From contig CALMPB010000277.1 in NCBI GenBank assembly GCA_937871985.1, positions 1 through 38,504 on the forward strand: a DNA stretch of 38,504 nucleotides, read 5' to 3'. The notes under the pieces are model-generated. The model was not told where the DNA came from, did no database searches, and worked only from the letters and a program-made list of their open reading frames with translations. The stretch comes from an uncultured Burkholderiaceae bacterium (lineage in GTDB: Bacteria > Pseudomonadota > Gammaproteobacteria > Burkholderiales > Burkholderiaceae). This document shows, piece by piece, positions 1 to 8,181 of the stretch (positions are counted from its first letter, which is position 1; each line of letters opens with the position of its first letter). The position numbers and the translations under genes were made by a program.

Positions 1-236
1 CGGCGGGCTATAAACATGGCTGGGGCACGGGGCGCCACGTGCTGGGCTCCAACTACTTCCACTATGTGCAGGATCCCTGGGGTTCGTTCTCCGAATACTC
101 GGCCGACATCGACTACATCACGGAAGGCAAACCCTGGCCCTCCGGCGATTTCCCCCCTGAAGACGCGCTCTATCTGTGGGGTCCCGACGTTCCCTCCGAC
201 TTCATCTTCAATACCGAAGTCGAAGTGCAGGGCTGA
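1..236 (+). CDS. VOC-family extradiol ring-cleavage dioxygenase, C-terminal end (partial)
   Basis: The reading frame is open from the window edge and ends in TGA at 234-236, so only about the last 77 residues are present. They include HVLGSNYFHYVQDPWGSF and EYSADIDYI, which resemble the C-terminal part of type I extradiol dioxygenases (2,3-dihydroxybiphenyl 1,2-dioxygenase / catechol 2,3-dioxygenase superfamily). In that family the last Fe(II) ligand is a Glu in this region; the E of EYSADIDY is the likely candidate. The usual role is ring opening of a catechol. It lies convergent to the phenol monooxygenase/sulfatase cluster and could take its catechol product, but the start and remaining ligands are outside the window. 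A GTG inside the fragment (39) is not the true start. Confidence 0.8.
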   Translation, partial: AGYKHGWGTGRHVLGSNYFHYVQDPWGSFSEYSADIDYITEGKPWPSGDFPPEDALYLWGPDVPSDFIFNTEVEVQG

Positions 237-260
237 CCCCCGAAACCAGGCGCTCAAAAC

Positions 261-290
261 AAAAAGGCCGAAGCAAGCTTCGGCCTTTTT
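261..290. terminator. Bidirectional intrinsic terminator
   Basis: Perfect 8-bp stem GGCCGAAG (266-273) and CTTCGGCC (278-285) with loop CAAG. It is preceded by AAAAA (261-265) and followed by TTTTT (286-290), so it can end transcription from both sides. It sits between the stop of the dioxygenase gene (236) and the stop of the convergent gntR gene (337). Confidence 0.93.
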
Positions 291-336
291 GCCGCCGGGC
301 CGTGTCAGCGGCGCAGCGTGGGGGCTCTATTTTATT

Positions 337-1062
337 TCAGGCGGCCAGCGTGGAGCTCCGCTTGGGCTCCTGGCTGCCAGGGCTGGCCCCCGCGCTGATC
401 GCCGCAAGACCGGCGATCACGATGTTCATGGTGATTTCCATGTGCTGGGCCAGCAACTGCGTGGCAAGCGGAACATTGCGCGCCACCGCCGCATTCATCA
501 AGTCGCAATGCTCCTGATTGGTATCGCGGTCGATAGTCTGGAAAGGCACCGAAAGCTGCCGGTAGCGCTCGGTCTGCTGAAAAAGCTGCAGCCGGATGCG
601 CAGCAGCCACGGACTGTCGCAGGCCGCAATGAGCTTCTGGTGGAACTGGGTATGCACACTGGCCCAGCCGTCGTTCAGGCGCACGGTGCCGTCCGCGTGA
701 ATACGCTCGGGAGTCCGGGAAAGCGTATGATAGGCCGCCAGCAGGTCGGCTTCCCAGCCGAGATCGCCGCGCGTGATGGCGCGTTCGAGGCAGATGCTTT
801 CGATATGGATTCTGGTGGAGGTCAGGTCGCGAAGCTCGTCGACCGATACCGGCGCCACACGAAAGCCCCGCTGAGGCTCCGCCACCGCCAGGCCCTCGGC
901 GGTAAGGCGCGACAAGGCCTCGCGCACAGCGCCCAGGCTGACGCCCAGGCCCTCGCACAAATCCTTGGTTTTAAGCTGCTCGCCCGGCTTGAACCTGCAG
1001 GACAGCACATCGGCCCGCAATCGTTCGTACGCCAATTGGGTCAAACTGCCTTGCTTGTTCAT
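337..1062 (-). CDS. GntR-family (FadR/FCD subgroup) transcriptional regulator
   Basis: 241 residues. The N-terminal winged helix-turn-helix shows the GntR pattern (LAYERLRADVLSCRFKPGEQL, then the recognition-helix segment LGVSLGAVREALSRL and EGLAVAEPQRGFRV). The C-terminal two thirds is an all-helical FCD ligand domain with metal/ligand histidines around HTQFHQKLI and the final QHMEI helix. I chose ATG 1062 (MNKQGSLTQLAYERL) because GntR proteins start just before this helix; the frame stays open upstream to 1161 but that part looks like promoter DNA. It lies 147 nt downstream of dctM on the same strand and probably senses a substrate of the TRAP/sulfatase cluster. The ligand is unknown. Confidence 0.88.
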   Translation of the reverse strand: MNKQGSLTQLAYERLRADVLSCRFKPGEQLKTKDLCEGLGVSLGAVREALSRLTAEGLAVAEPQRGFRVAPVSVDELRDLTSTRIHIESICLERAITRGDLGWEADLLAAYHTLSRTPERIHADGTVRLNDGWASVHTQFHQKLIAACDSPWLLRIRLQLFQQTERYRQLSVPFQTIDRDTNQEHCDLMNAAVARNVPLATQLLAQHMEITMNIVIAGLAAISAGASPGSQEPKRSSTLAA

Positions 1063-1106
1063 TTTTGACGTGGGTAGGCTCTTTAGACCCTGCAATTCTA
1101 GTACAG

Positions 1107-1133
1107 AATGTATTTTTTGAGAAACTATACATT
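1107..1133. promoter_or_regulatory. Inverted repeat upstream of gntR (candidate operator)
   Basis: AATGTAT (1107-1113) and ATACATT (1127-1133) form a perfect 7-bp inverted repeat with a 13-nt spacer in an AT-rich patch about 45-70 nt upstream of the gntR start. The position and symmetry fit autoregulation by the GntR dimer. No convincing -35/-10 pair is tied to it. Confidence 0.35.
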
Positions 1134-1162
1134 TTCTTTCAATGCCGACAAGAAGCCGCAAT

Positions 1163-1193
1163 CCGCCGTCTTCGTGTCTTGAAAAGACGGCGG
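1163..1193 (-). terminator. Stem-loop after dctM (possible attenuator)
   Basis: CCGCCGTCTT (1163-1172) pairs perfectly with AAGACGGCGG (1184-1193) across an 11-nt loop, 17 nt beyond the dctM stop. On the minus strand the stem is not followed by a U run, so it may be only a partial terminator or a 3'-end stabiliser separating the TRAP genes from gntR. Confidence 0.45.
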
Positions 1194-1209
1194 AAAACCC
1201 CTATGCCAA

Positions 1210-2502
1210 TTACGAAAGGAGCTGCTCCAGCCACATGGTGGACGAAGGCACCGCGATCAGCAAGGCAAGCGTGATGATATTGGCAATCAGGAACGGCAGC
1301 GTCCCGATGAAGATGGTCCTGAGCGACAGGTCGGGCATGACGGTCTTGACCATGAACATATTCATGCCCACGGGCGGGTGAATCAGCCCGATCTCCATCA
1401 TCATGACCACGAACACGCCGAACCAGATCATGTTGATGCCCAAAGGCTGCACCACCACCATGAATACGGGAACCGTCAGCAGCATCATCGACAGCCCTTC
1501 CATCAGCGAACCCAGCACAATGTAGATGAGGACGATGACCAGGACCACCCCGACCGCGGGCAGGTGCATGGCCTGGATGCTCTCCACGAGCTGGCCCGTC
1601 AGTCCCGAGACCGAGACCATGTTGGCGAAGACCTTGCCGCCGAAAATGATGGTGAAGATCATGCCCGTGGTCTTGGCGGCTTCGCACAAGGCATCGAACG
1701 CAATCCGCAGCGTCAGCTTGCGCCGCGCCAGCGCGAACAGCAGCGAGCCGAATGCGCCGATGCTGCCCGCCTGGGTGGCGGTGAACAAGCCGCCGTACAG
1801 CCCTCCCACGACCAGCAGGAACAGGACGAGAACGCCCCACACCTTGGAAAGCGCGCGCAGCCGCTGCGCCCAGCTTGCGCGTTCGCCGGCCGGGCCCCGT
1901 TCGGGATGGCGATGCACCGTCCACCAGATCGCGCTCATGAACATCAAGCCCAGTAACGCCCCAGGGATGATCCCGGCGATGAACAGCCTGCCGATGTCCT
2001 GCTGCGTGATGATGCCGTACACCAGCAAGGGCACGCTGGGAGGCAGCAGCGCCCCAAGCGTGCCGGCCGAGCTGACGCAGCCGCTGGCCATGGTGTCGGA
2101 ATACCCGCGGGCGCGCATCGGCGGCATGGCCACCCTGGTCATGGTGGCCGCCGTGGCGATGGAACTGCCCGAAATCGCCGCGAAGCCCGCGCTGGCCAGA
2201 ACGGTGGCATAGGCCAGCCCGCCCTTGAAATGGCCGAGCAGCGAATTGGCCGCCTCGTACAGCTCTTCGGCCATGTCCGCCCTGTAGATGAAGGTGCCCA
2301 TCAGGATGAACATCGGCAGCACCGACAAACCGTCGTTGGCCGCAAGATCGGCAATGGTCTGGCCCATCATCGACAACGCCGGATCCCAGCCCCGCATCAG
2401 GCCGAACAAGGCAACCCCCAGGGTAAGCATCGAAAACCCCAGCGGCACCCCATAGAATGCCAGCAGCAGCACGAGCGCAAAACCTATCAGTGCCATGCTC
2501 AT
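1210..2502 (-). CDS. dctM: TRAP transporter large membrane subunit (DctM family)
   Basis: 430 residues, the usual DctM length, almost wholly hydrophobic with about 12 membrane helices. Typical features are the start MSMALIGFALVLLLAF, LGVALFGLM, the motif SIATAATMTRVAMPPMRARGY with GALLPPSVPLLVYG, and near the end IGLIHPPVGMNMFMVK. The subunit carries the substrate channel of the Na+-driven inner-membrane importer. ATG 2502 overlaps the dctQ stop by 4 nt (ATGA), which decides the start and implies translational coupling; the frame remains open further upstream but runs through dctQ. It is third in dctP-dctQ-dctM. The substrate is probably an organic acid or an anionic aromatic, judged only from neighbours. 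Confidence 0.93.
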   Translation of the reverse strand: MSMALIGFALVLLLAFYGVPLGFSMLTLGVALFGLMRGWDPALSMMGQTIADLAANDGLSVLPMFILMGTFIYRADMAEELYEAANSLLGHFKGGLAYATVLASAGFAAISGSSIATAATMTRVAMPPMRARGYSDTMASGCVSSAGTLGALLPPSVPLLVYGIITQQDIGRLFIAGIIPGALLGLMFMSAIWWTVHRHPERGPAGERASWAQRLRALSKVWGVLVLFLLVVGGLYGGLFTATQAGSIGAFGSLLFALARRKLTLRIAFDALCEAAKTTGMIFTIIFGGKVFANMVSVSGLTGQLVESIQAMHLPAVGVVLVIVLIYIVLGSLMEGLSMMLLTVPVFMVVVQPLGINMIWFGVFVVMMMEIGLIHPPVGMNMFMVKTVMPDLSLRTIFIGTLPFLIANIITLALLIAVPSSTMWLEQLLS

Positions 2503-3029
2503 GATGCCGTCCTCGTGGCCGCGGCGGCAAAATGGCGCAGCAGCAGCAACACCAGAGCCAGGGCGCTGACCCCGCTGAGCACGCCCATGAAATAATCCAG
2601 GGGGCCCAAGGGAAGCTGCAGCACCATGGTCGTCTGCTGCTCGTCGCTGAGCTGGAATCCATCGTGCAGCAACTGCCAGGCCATGGCGGAGCACGCCAGC
2701 AGGCTGACGCCCAGGATGATCAAACGCTGCAGCCACAGCCAGAAGCCATGCAGGCGGCCATGCAGAATGCCGACCGAAATATGCTGCTCGCGCAGGGTCA
2801 CCAGCGGAAATGCCGAGAAGATGAGAATCGCCATCGCGAACATGACCATTTCAGCGCTGCCGGTAATCGGCGAGGCGAAGAAATGGCTCATGAACACATC
2901 GATCACGGTCACCCCCATGATGAATATCAGGGCGATTGCGCACATTGCCCGCAGCACGGCCACGCAGGCGCCAAGCAGGCCTGCTTCAACGACGGCCGTT
3001 CCGGCATGCAGCCGGGCGCCGCCGCTCAT
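2499..3029 (-). CDS. dctQ: TRAP transporter small membrane subunit (DctQ family)
   Basis: 176 residues with four predicted membrane helices: the first around residues 25-45 (CAIALIFIMGVTVIDVFM), then MVMFAMAILIFSAFPLV, LIILGVSLLACSAMAW, and a last helix near MGVLSGVSALALVLLLL. The sequence TLREQHISVGIL matches the conserved DctQ pattern after helix 2. DctQ pairs with DctM in the inner membrane. The start codon overlaps the dctP stop by 4 nt and the end overlaps the dctM start by 4 nt, so the three genes form a tight operon. Confidence 0.9.
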   Translation of the reverse strand: MSGGARLHAGTAVVEAGLLGACVAVLRAMCAIALIFIMGVTVIDVFMSHFFASPITGSAEMVMFAMAILIFSAFPLVTLREQHISVGILHGRLHGFWLWLQRLIILGVSLLACSAMAWQLLHDGFQLSDEQQTTMVLQLPLGPLDYFMGVLSGVSALALVLLLLRHFAAAATRTAS

Positions 3030-4054
3030 TGGCCCACTCCGGACTGGCTGCGGTAGTAGGCCAGCGCTTCTTCGCCGTTCACGTTCATGCGCTTCGCGGT
3101 GGCCAGCCAGTCTTTCGTGAGCACGTCCGCGCTCTTGCGCAGCTCGGCGACGAACTGGGGCGAAGCGGCATGGTAGACGACGCCGTCCTTGACGGCCTCG
3201 GCATGAGCCGCTTTCTCGGCATCGTCAAACGCCGACATCCTTTCTGCGAATGCTTCGCCCGACAGCTTGGTAATGATGTCGCGATCCTGCTGCGACAGAG
3301 ACTCCCATTTCTTGCGATTCACGATCAGCGAGAAGGACGGCGCGGAAAGCCCGCCGGGCACGGTGGTCGCGCTCTTGGCGTAGCGCATGACCTTGAAGCC
3401 TTGCGCATCCATGTCGGGAATCCCCACGAAAGCGCTGACCAGGCCTCCGGCCACGACCTCGCTCATCTTGGCCGCCGGCGTCGAGATGACGCCGGCATTC
3501 GCCATGGACATCATTTTGGCCGGCACCCCCGGCGTGGCCCAGACTTTCCTGCCCTGGAGATCCTTCTCGGAGTCGATGGGATCCTTCATGCTGTATATGA
3601 TTCCCGTGGGGAAGACGACCAGCGCCAGTAGATGCACGTTCCGGTACTCTTTGGCCGCCTTGAAATACTTATCGTAGGTGCGCCACAACGCCACCGAGTT
3701 GGCTTTCGCCGAGGTTCCAAGAAACGGCAGTTGCGGCATCTGCATGAGCTTGAGCTGGCTGGAGACGATGCCGTTGAACAAATACGCCCCATCCACGACA
3801 TCGTTGCGCACGGCATTCCAAAGCTGCTCCGGCGCCGCCACGCTTGCTGGCGGAATCTGTATTTTGACGCGCCCTTCCGTCGCCTCGTCCACGGCCTTGG
3901 CCCATGGCACGAGAACCTTGGCGTTCATGATATGAGGGGCCGGCAGGAATGTGTTGACGAGCAGCGTGGTGGTGGCCTGCGCGGGCGTCACGCCCAGGAA
4001 AGCCGCGATGGAAACGCCGAGCATGCCCAGCGACATCTTGAAAGTGTGAATCAT
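3026..4054 (-). CDS. dctP: TRAP transporter periplasmic solute-binding protein (DctP family)
   Basis: 342 residues. Residues 1-27 are a Sec signal peptide ending AQA, with predicted cleavage before TTTLLVNTFLP. The mature protein shows the DctP pattern: HIMNAKVLVPWAKAVDEATEGRV, LWNAVRNDVVDGAYLF, and LQGRKVWATPGVPAKM near the conserved ligand-binding arginine, followed by AFVGIPDM. ATG 4054 has a clear ribosome site (AGGAGAC, about 5 nt upstream). It should deliver substrate to DctQM. The gene lies 46 nt after the sulfatase gene on the same strand, so a sulfated, phosphonylated or otherwise anionic aromatic is a reasonable guess for the ligand, not a demonstrated one. Confidence 0.92.
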   Translation of the reverse strand: MIHTFKMSLGMLGVSIAAFLGVTPAQATTTLLVNTFLPAPHIMNAKVLVPWAKAVDEATEGRVKIQIPPASVAAPEQLWNAVRNDVVDGAYLFNGIVSSQLKLMQMPQLPFLGTSAKANSVALWRTYDKYFKAAKEYRNVHLLALVVFPTGIIYSMKDPIDSEKDLQGRKVWATPGVPAKMMSMANAGVISTPAAKMSEVVAGGLVSAFVGIPDMDAQGFKVMRYAKSATTVPGGLSAPSFSLIVNRKKWESLSQQDRDIITKLSGEAFAERMSAFDDAEKAAHAEAVKDGVVYHAASPQFVAELRKSADVLTKDWLATAKRMNVNGEEALAYYRSQSGVGQ

Positions 4055-4100
4055 GGTTGTCTCCTGTTTTATGTAATGGAAATATCGGAATGCCCGCTGT

Positions 4101-5690
4101 TCACCAGAGGCCGATATTGATGCCCACCTCCAGCTCGCGGGCATTCCAGGCCTCGATGTCCTGCGGGGCCATAGTGGTCAGGCGCTTGCGGTTGCGCAGC
4201 CAGTCGAAAAGCAAGCCCTGCAGTTGCTCCCTCACGGCGGCATGGCCGTCCGACCTTCCCAGGTCTTCAAGCTCCTGCGGGTCTTGCCGCAGGTCGAACA
4301 GTTGCGGGGGCAGTCCTTCGTAATGAACGTATTTCCAGCTTTCAGTGCGCAGCATCGCCATCTGGCAGCCGTCCACAGGCCGGTTCAAAGGCAGGCGCAC
4401 ATCGTCGCGGAAGGCGTAGCTGTTCTCCGACACGACGTACTGCCGCCATTGCCCCGGGGGGTTGCCGTGCAGCCACGGCACGAGCGACCGGCCCTCCAGC
4501 CATTGAGGCGCCGCGGGCAGGCCCAGGGCGTCCAGAAAGGTCGGCGCAAGATCGATCGCCTCCACCAAGGCGTCCACTACCGTGCCGCGCGTCGAATCGG
4601 CCTGCTCGCGCGGGTCGACCACCAGCATCGGAACATGCACGGCGGTATCGTGGAACAGTTCTTTTTCGCCCAGCCAGTGATCGCCCAGATAATCGCCATG
4701 GTCACTGGTGAAAACGATGAGCGTGTCCTGATCCAGCCCGCTCTCGCGCAAATAGGCAAACAGCTTTCCCAGTTGATCGTCGAGTTGCTTGATCAAGCCC
4801 ATGTAGACGGGCACCACTTTCTCGCGCACCTCGTCGCGCGAGAAGCTCTGGCTGGGCAGGTAGCTGCGGAACCCCCGCAGAACCGGATGCTGGTCCTCGA
4901 GCTCGGCCGCCGAACGCACGGGCGGCACGACATGGCTCTTGTCGTACATACTGTTGTAGGGCGCCGGCGCCACATAGGGCCAATGCGGCTTGATGTAGGA
5001 AAGATGCAGCACCCACGGCTGGTCGCCGGCCTCGCGCATGAAGTCGATGGCGCGGTCGGTTGTATAGGGCGTTTCGCTGTGCTCTTCACGGATGGCCGCC
5101 GGATGCTCGGCCCAGCGCAGATGCCAGCCGCTCAGTATCTCGCCGTTGGCGCCGCGCGCCGAATTGGCGTAGTCGTGCCAAGGATTGTCGCTTTCGTAGC
5201 CAAGGCTGCGCAGCCAATCGCAATACTGATTGTTCTGCACCTTGAAACCAGGCGGCCAGGTGCCGTCGTCGCGGGCGAAGGGCTCGAATCCGCCCTCCAT
5301 CGCCAGCAAGCCGGGGCCCGCGGTAGTATCGAGGCCGACCCTGGCGGCCCCCTCGACATCGGCCTCGACATGGGTCTTGCCCACGACGGCGCAACGTACA
5401 CCGTGCGGACGCACATGATCGCCCAGCGTCTTCACGCCTATCGACAAGGGCACGAAATTCCAGAAGGAGCCGTGGCTGCTGACATACCGGCCGGTATAAG
5501 TGGACATGCGCGATGCGCCACAAACCGGCCCCTGCACGAACGCCTTGCTGAAATTGACGCCCCTGGCCGCCAACGCGTCGATGTTGGGAGTTTCCAGATG
5601 CGGGTGTCCATTGCACGAAAGGTAGTCCCAACGCAGTTGATCGGCCATGATGAACAGTACATTGCGGATTTTAGAGCGAGATTCTTGCAT
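4101..5690 (-). CDS. Sulfatase / phosphonate monoester hydrolase-family enzyme
   Basis: 529 residues of the alkaline-phosphatase-like sulfatase superfamily (PF00884). Key residues seen: metal-ligand D17 in IMADQLRWDYL, nucleophile C57 in VCGASR (the C-x-A/P-S-R motif converted to formylglycine in active enzymes), metal ligands D330-H331 in FTSDHGDYLGDH, and K343 in GEKELFH. There is no signal peptide, so it should act in the cytoplasm after uptake, and maturation would need a formylglycine-generating enzyme encoded elsewhere. It hydrolyses a sulfate ester or a phospho/phosphonate ester; sequence alone does not choose. A truncated paralogue lies at 7518-8021, on the other side of the monooxygenase gene. 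The TRAP genes follow it. Confidence 0.9.
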   Translation of the reverse strand: MQESRSKIRNVLFIMADQLRWDYLSCNGHPHLETPNIDALAARGVNFSKAFVQGPVCGASRMSTYTGRYVSSHGSFWNFVPLSIGVKTLGDHVRPHGVRCAVVGKTHVEADVEGAARVGLDTTAGPGLLAMEGGFEPFARDDGTWPPGFKVQNNQYCDWLRSLGYESDNPWHDYANSARGANGEILSGWHLRWAEHPAAIREEHSETPYTTDRAIDFMREAGDQPWVLHLSYIKPHWPYVAPAPYNSMYDKSHVVPPVRSAAELEDQHPVLRGFRSYLPSQSFSRDEVREKVVPVYMGLIKQLDDQLGKLFAYLRESGLDQDTLIVFTSDHGDYLGDHWLGEKELFHDTAVHVPMLVVDPREQADSTRGTVVDALVEAIDLAPTFLDALGLPAAPQWLEGRSLVPWLHGNPPGQWRQYVVSENSYAFRDDVRLPLNRPVDGCQMAMLRTESWKYVHYEGLPPQLFDLRQDPQELEDLGRSDGHAAVREQLQGLLFDWLRNRKRLTTMAPQDIEAWNARELEVGINIGLW

Positions 5691-5766
5691 TTTCGTTTAC
5701 CTGAAAGTCAAAGGCGTTGCCGGCCAGCGACATTGCCGTGAAATACATGTCTTGTTTTGCGGATGT

Positions 5767-7515
5767 CTAAGCCAGCGACAGCACGGTACGCATGGCTTCC
5801 ATCAAACGGCTTTCGCAATCGGAAACCGCGTTCTTCTGGCGCCAGGCGATATGGCGGTCGGGTCGCACGAGCAGGCAGCCGTCGTCTTCAATCTCGCAAA
5901 CGCCAGCCCATGTGCCATATACGTCATGCGCATCGCTATTGGGGCCGCCGATGGAATAGACGTCGATATCGATGCCGAGCTCGTCCGCCACGGCCTTGCC
6001 CGCTGCGCGCCAGGCATCTCCACCAACACCGGTAAGTATGGAAAACCGGCCCTTCCCCACCAGGTCGTGCGTGGACACCCGCGCCTGATTCCGCTGCAGC
6101 CAGGCGTGCGGTACGGTTCGTCCGGGAAAAGTGGAGTGCTCGTAATACAGTTCGGGATCGCGCGTTGGGGCGTGCTGCGTTGTGCCGTCGGGAATCACCG
6201 CGCTGGACGCGTACGTCTGGCCCATCTCGACGCCATGGCAGTTGAACTGGTAATTTTGCAGCTCGACGGCGGAACGCAAAGCCTTGCGGCGTTCGCGCCC
6301 GCGACTCGTATCGCTGAAGAGTTCATCCACGTTGGCCCAGCCCTCGGCCTCATTCTGCCCAGGCTCGAAACCCAAGGCATTCGAGATGGGCATCATGTCG
6401 GCGACGGATTTCATGGCGCGATCAACCACCTGGCGCGCAACAGGAAGTCGCTCCGCCGAATAGGTATCCAGCAAGCCGTCGCCCGCCTTGCCCTTCAACA
6501 CCATGGCCAGCTTCCAGGCAAGGTTGAAGGCGTCCTGTATGCATGTATTGGTGCCCAGGCCATTGGCGGGAGGATGCCGGTGCGCCGCATTGCCGGCTAT
6601 CATCACGCGGCCTTTGCGCATGTACTTGGCCCTCACGTGGTTGATGGACCACTTGGATACGGCCTTTACCTTGATGGGCAAATCGGCATCGCCGATGGTG
6701 GCGCGGGCGCGGGCCATGACGGCCTCTTCGGAAAGGTCGGGCTCGCCCGCCGACGGGTCGTACATGAACAGCAGCACCCATTCGTTCCATGGACGGACGC
6801 AGATATAGGTGCCGCTGCCGACCCAGTAATCGTTGCCCGGCTGCGTCATCCAGTACAAAACCCCCTCCCGATGGGCCGTGTATTTTTCCAGATCGACCTC
6901 GAGCCAGCAGTTGACGGCGGCGCCCAGGTTCATCTGGCCTTCCATTTCGAAGCCGATTTGCTTGGCCACGACACTGTTGTCGCCATCGCCGCCGATGACA
7001 TACTGCGACACGATTTTTATTTCTTCGCCGGTATTGCGGTCTTTGCACAGGGCCGTAACGCCGTTTTCGTCCTGCGATATTGAAACCAGCTCGGTGCTGA
7101 ACAGAAACCTGGCCCCGCGTTCCCGCGCGGCATCGAGGATGACGGGCTCGAGCACATGCTGGGGCGCATTGCACATGCTGCTGGGACTGGAGCGCGTGTA
7201 ATCGGCCAGCCTCTCCGGGGAAGACCCCCACGTTTGCAGGCGCGCGATCTCGGTTCCGGCAAAGCTCGTTGCCCATATGTTGTTGCTCATCAGCGCATTG
7301 GGCGTCGCTATCTCGAGCACACGATCTTCAATGCCGAGATCACGGAAAACTTCCATGGTGCGCTGGTTGGTGATATGCGCGCGCGGTGAATTGGCCGTGC
7401 CGGGATAGCGGGTGATCGTAAGGGTTTCAATACCGTACGTTGCCAGCAGGCAAGTGGCGGCCAAACCAGTGGGGCCCGCACCCACGATAAATACGGGCAC
7501 TTCAATAACTTGCAT
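5767..7515 (-). CDS. FAD-dependent aromatic monooxygenase, TfdB (2,4-dichlorophenol hydroxylase)-like
   Basis: 582 residues, the usual length for TfdB-type phenol hydroxylases of the PHBH fold. The Rossmann motif VGAGPTGLAA covers residues 11-20 (G12, G14, G17). SPRAHITNQRTMEVFRDLG starts near residue 43 and is the hallmark of TfdB-like enzymes, as is GLGTNTCIQDAFNLAWKL. The C-terminal thioredoxin-like domain ends in CLLVRPDRHIAWR. It should hydroxylate a phenol to a catechol using NAD(P)H and O2. Oddity: the second FAD motif reads GNAAHRHPP (308-316), with Asn309 where family members normally have Asp (GDAxHRHPP); this is a one-base difference. The ribosome site GGAG lies just before ATG and inside the end of the truncated sulfatase region. 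The substrate could be the phenol freed by the adjacent sulfatase. Confidence 0.88.
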   Translation of the reverse strand: MQVIEVPVFIVGAGPTGLAATCLLATYGIETLTITRYPGTANSPRAHITNQRTMEVFRDLGIEDRVLEIATPNALMSNNIWATSFAGTEIARLQTWGSSPERLADYTRSSPSSMCNAPQHVLEPVILDAARERGARFLFSTELVSISQDENGVTALCKDRNTGEEIKIVSQYVIGGDGDNSVVAKQIGFEMEGQMNLGAAVNCWLEVDLEKYTAHREGVLYWMTQPGNDYWVGSGTYICVRPWNEWVLLFMYDPSAGEPDLSEEAVMARARATIGDADLPIKVKAVSKWSINHVRAKYMRKGRVMIAGNAAHRHPPANGLGTNTCIQDAFNLAWKLAMVLKGKAGDGLLDTYSAERLPVARQVVDRAMKSVADMMPISNALGFEPGQNEAEGWANVDELFSDTSRGRERRKALRSAVELQNYQFNCHGVEMGQTYASSAVIPDGTTQHAPTRDPELYYEHSTFPGRTVPHAWLQRNQARVSTHDLVGKGRFSILTGVGGDAWRAAGKAVADELGIDIDVYSIGGPNSDAHDVYGTWAGVCEIEDDGCLLVRPDRHIAWRQKNAVSDCESRLMEAMRTVLSLA

Positions 7516-7517
7516 GG

Positions 7518-8021
7518 TTACTCCAGGAACAAAACGCTTGAATATTTCAAGTAGGCGGGCTGCGGCCTTTTTTGATCCGCTTCGGCTTGAGCGCCTGAAA
7601 CACGGATCGGCTCCAAACCGAATTGCGCACCCAGCAGCCCTTCAGAGCTGAACGGATATATTTCCGGCCGGCGCTGAGCCCTTCCGTCAGGCAAGATATT
7701 GGTTTTTCCGATGACGGAGCTGCGGATGTCATGCGGCCGCAGATAATCGCCCAGCCTCTTCTGCACGATCGAGGGCTCAACGGAATCCCGGACGACGCCA
7801 TGGCTGGCGGCGTAGCGGCCCGTACAGCAGGACGCTCGCGAAGGGCCGCACAGAGGATCTTGCACGTAGGCGTTCTCGAAACGCACTCCGTGTCGCGCCA
7901 GCCAGTCGATGTTGGGTGTACTCAATGTGGGGTGGCCATAGCAAGAAAGATAATCCCAGCGCAATTGTTCCACCATGATGAACAAGACATTGCGCACAGT
8001 GTCGATGTTTTCATCGTCCAT
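7518..8021 (-). pseudogene. Truncated sulfatase paralogue (N-terminal third only)
   Basis: 167 residues against about 530 for the full paralogue at 4101-5690. ATG 8021 follows a good ribosome site (AGGAGACGTC). The first about 145 residues align by eye with the full enzyme: RNVLFIM, EQLRWDYLSC, TPNID, and C58 in LCGPSR with TGRY, SHG and VIGKT. It then drifts after GLEPI into an unrelated tail and stops (TAA 7518-7520) 2 nt before the monooxygenase start. The second metal-site block (SDHGD) is absent, and the first metal ligand is Glu in MVEQLR instead of Asp. It cannot be an active hydrolase. It may be a deletion remnant kept because it heads the operon and carries its translation start region. 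Confidence 0.82.
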
Positions 8022-8064
8022 GACGTCTCCTGATCTTGCCGGGGTCAGTCCCGATCTACGACCT

Positions 8065-8093
8065 AGGTTAGCCAACCCATGTTCATCCCTCAA
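8065..8093 (-). promoter_or_regulatory. Candidate promoter of the sulfatase/monooxygenase/TRAP operon
   Basis: On the minus strand, TTGAGG (8088-8093) is 17 nt from TAACCT (8065-8070). The -10 is weak, as expected for an activated promoter. A perfect palindrome (8111-8123) lies 17 nt upstream of the -35, a position typical for an activator site. This is a pattern match only. Confidence 0.35.
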
Positions 8094-8110
8094 GGCTTAT
8101 CTGCATGAGT

Positions 8111-8123
8111 TTCACTCAGTGAA
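8111..8123. promoter_or_regulatory. Palindrome, candidate operator of the divergent IclR regulator
   Basis: TTCACT-C-AGTGAA is a perfect 6-bp inverted repeat with one central base, in the 160-nt gap between the truncated sulfatase start (8021) and the iclR start (8182). IclR regulators of aromatic catabolism such as MhpR usually bind one short palindrome in the divergent gap. Confidence 0.45.
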
Positions 8124-8181
8124 TCTTTCGGAACCCGCCTGAACCTGCTAAATTCAGTCTGCCTACCCACCGGGAAACGCC

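Noticed and set aside
4224..5741. 505-codon open frame on the plus strand
   Set aside because: Opposite the sulfatase gene, whose catalytic motifs are all in the minus-strand frame.
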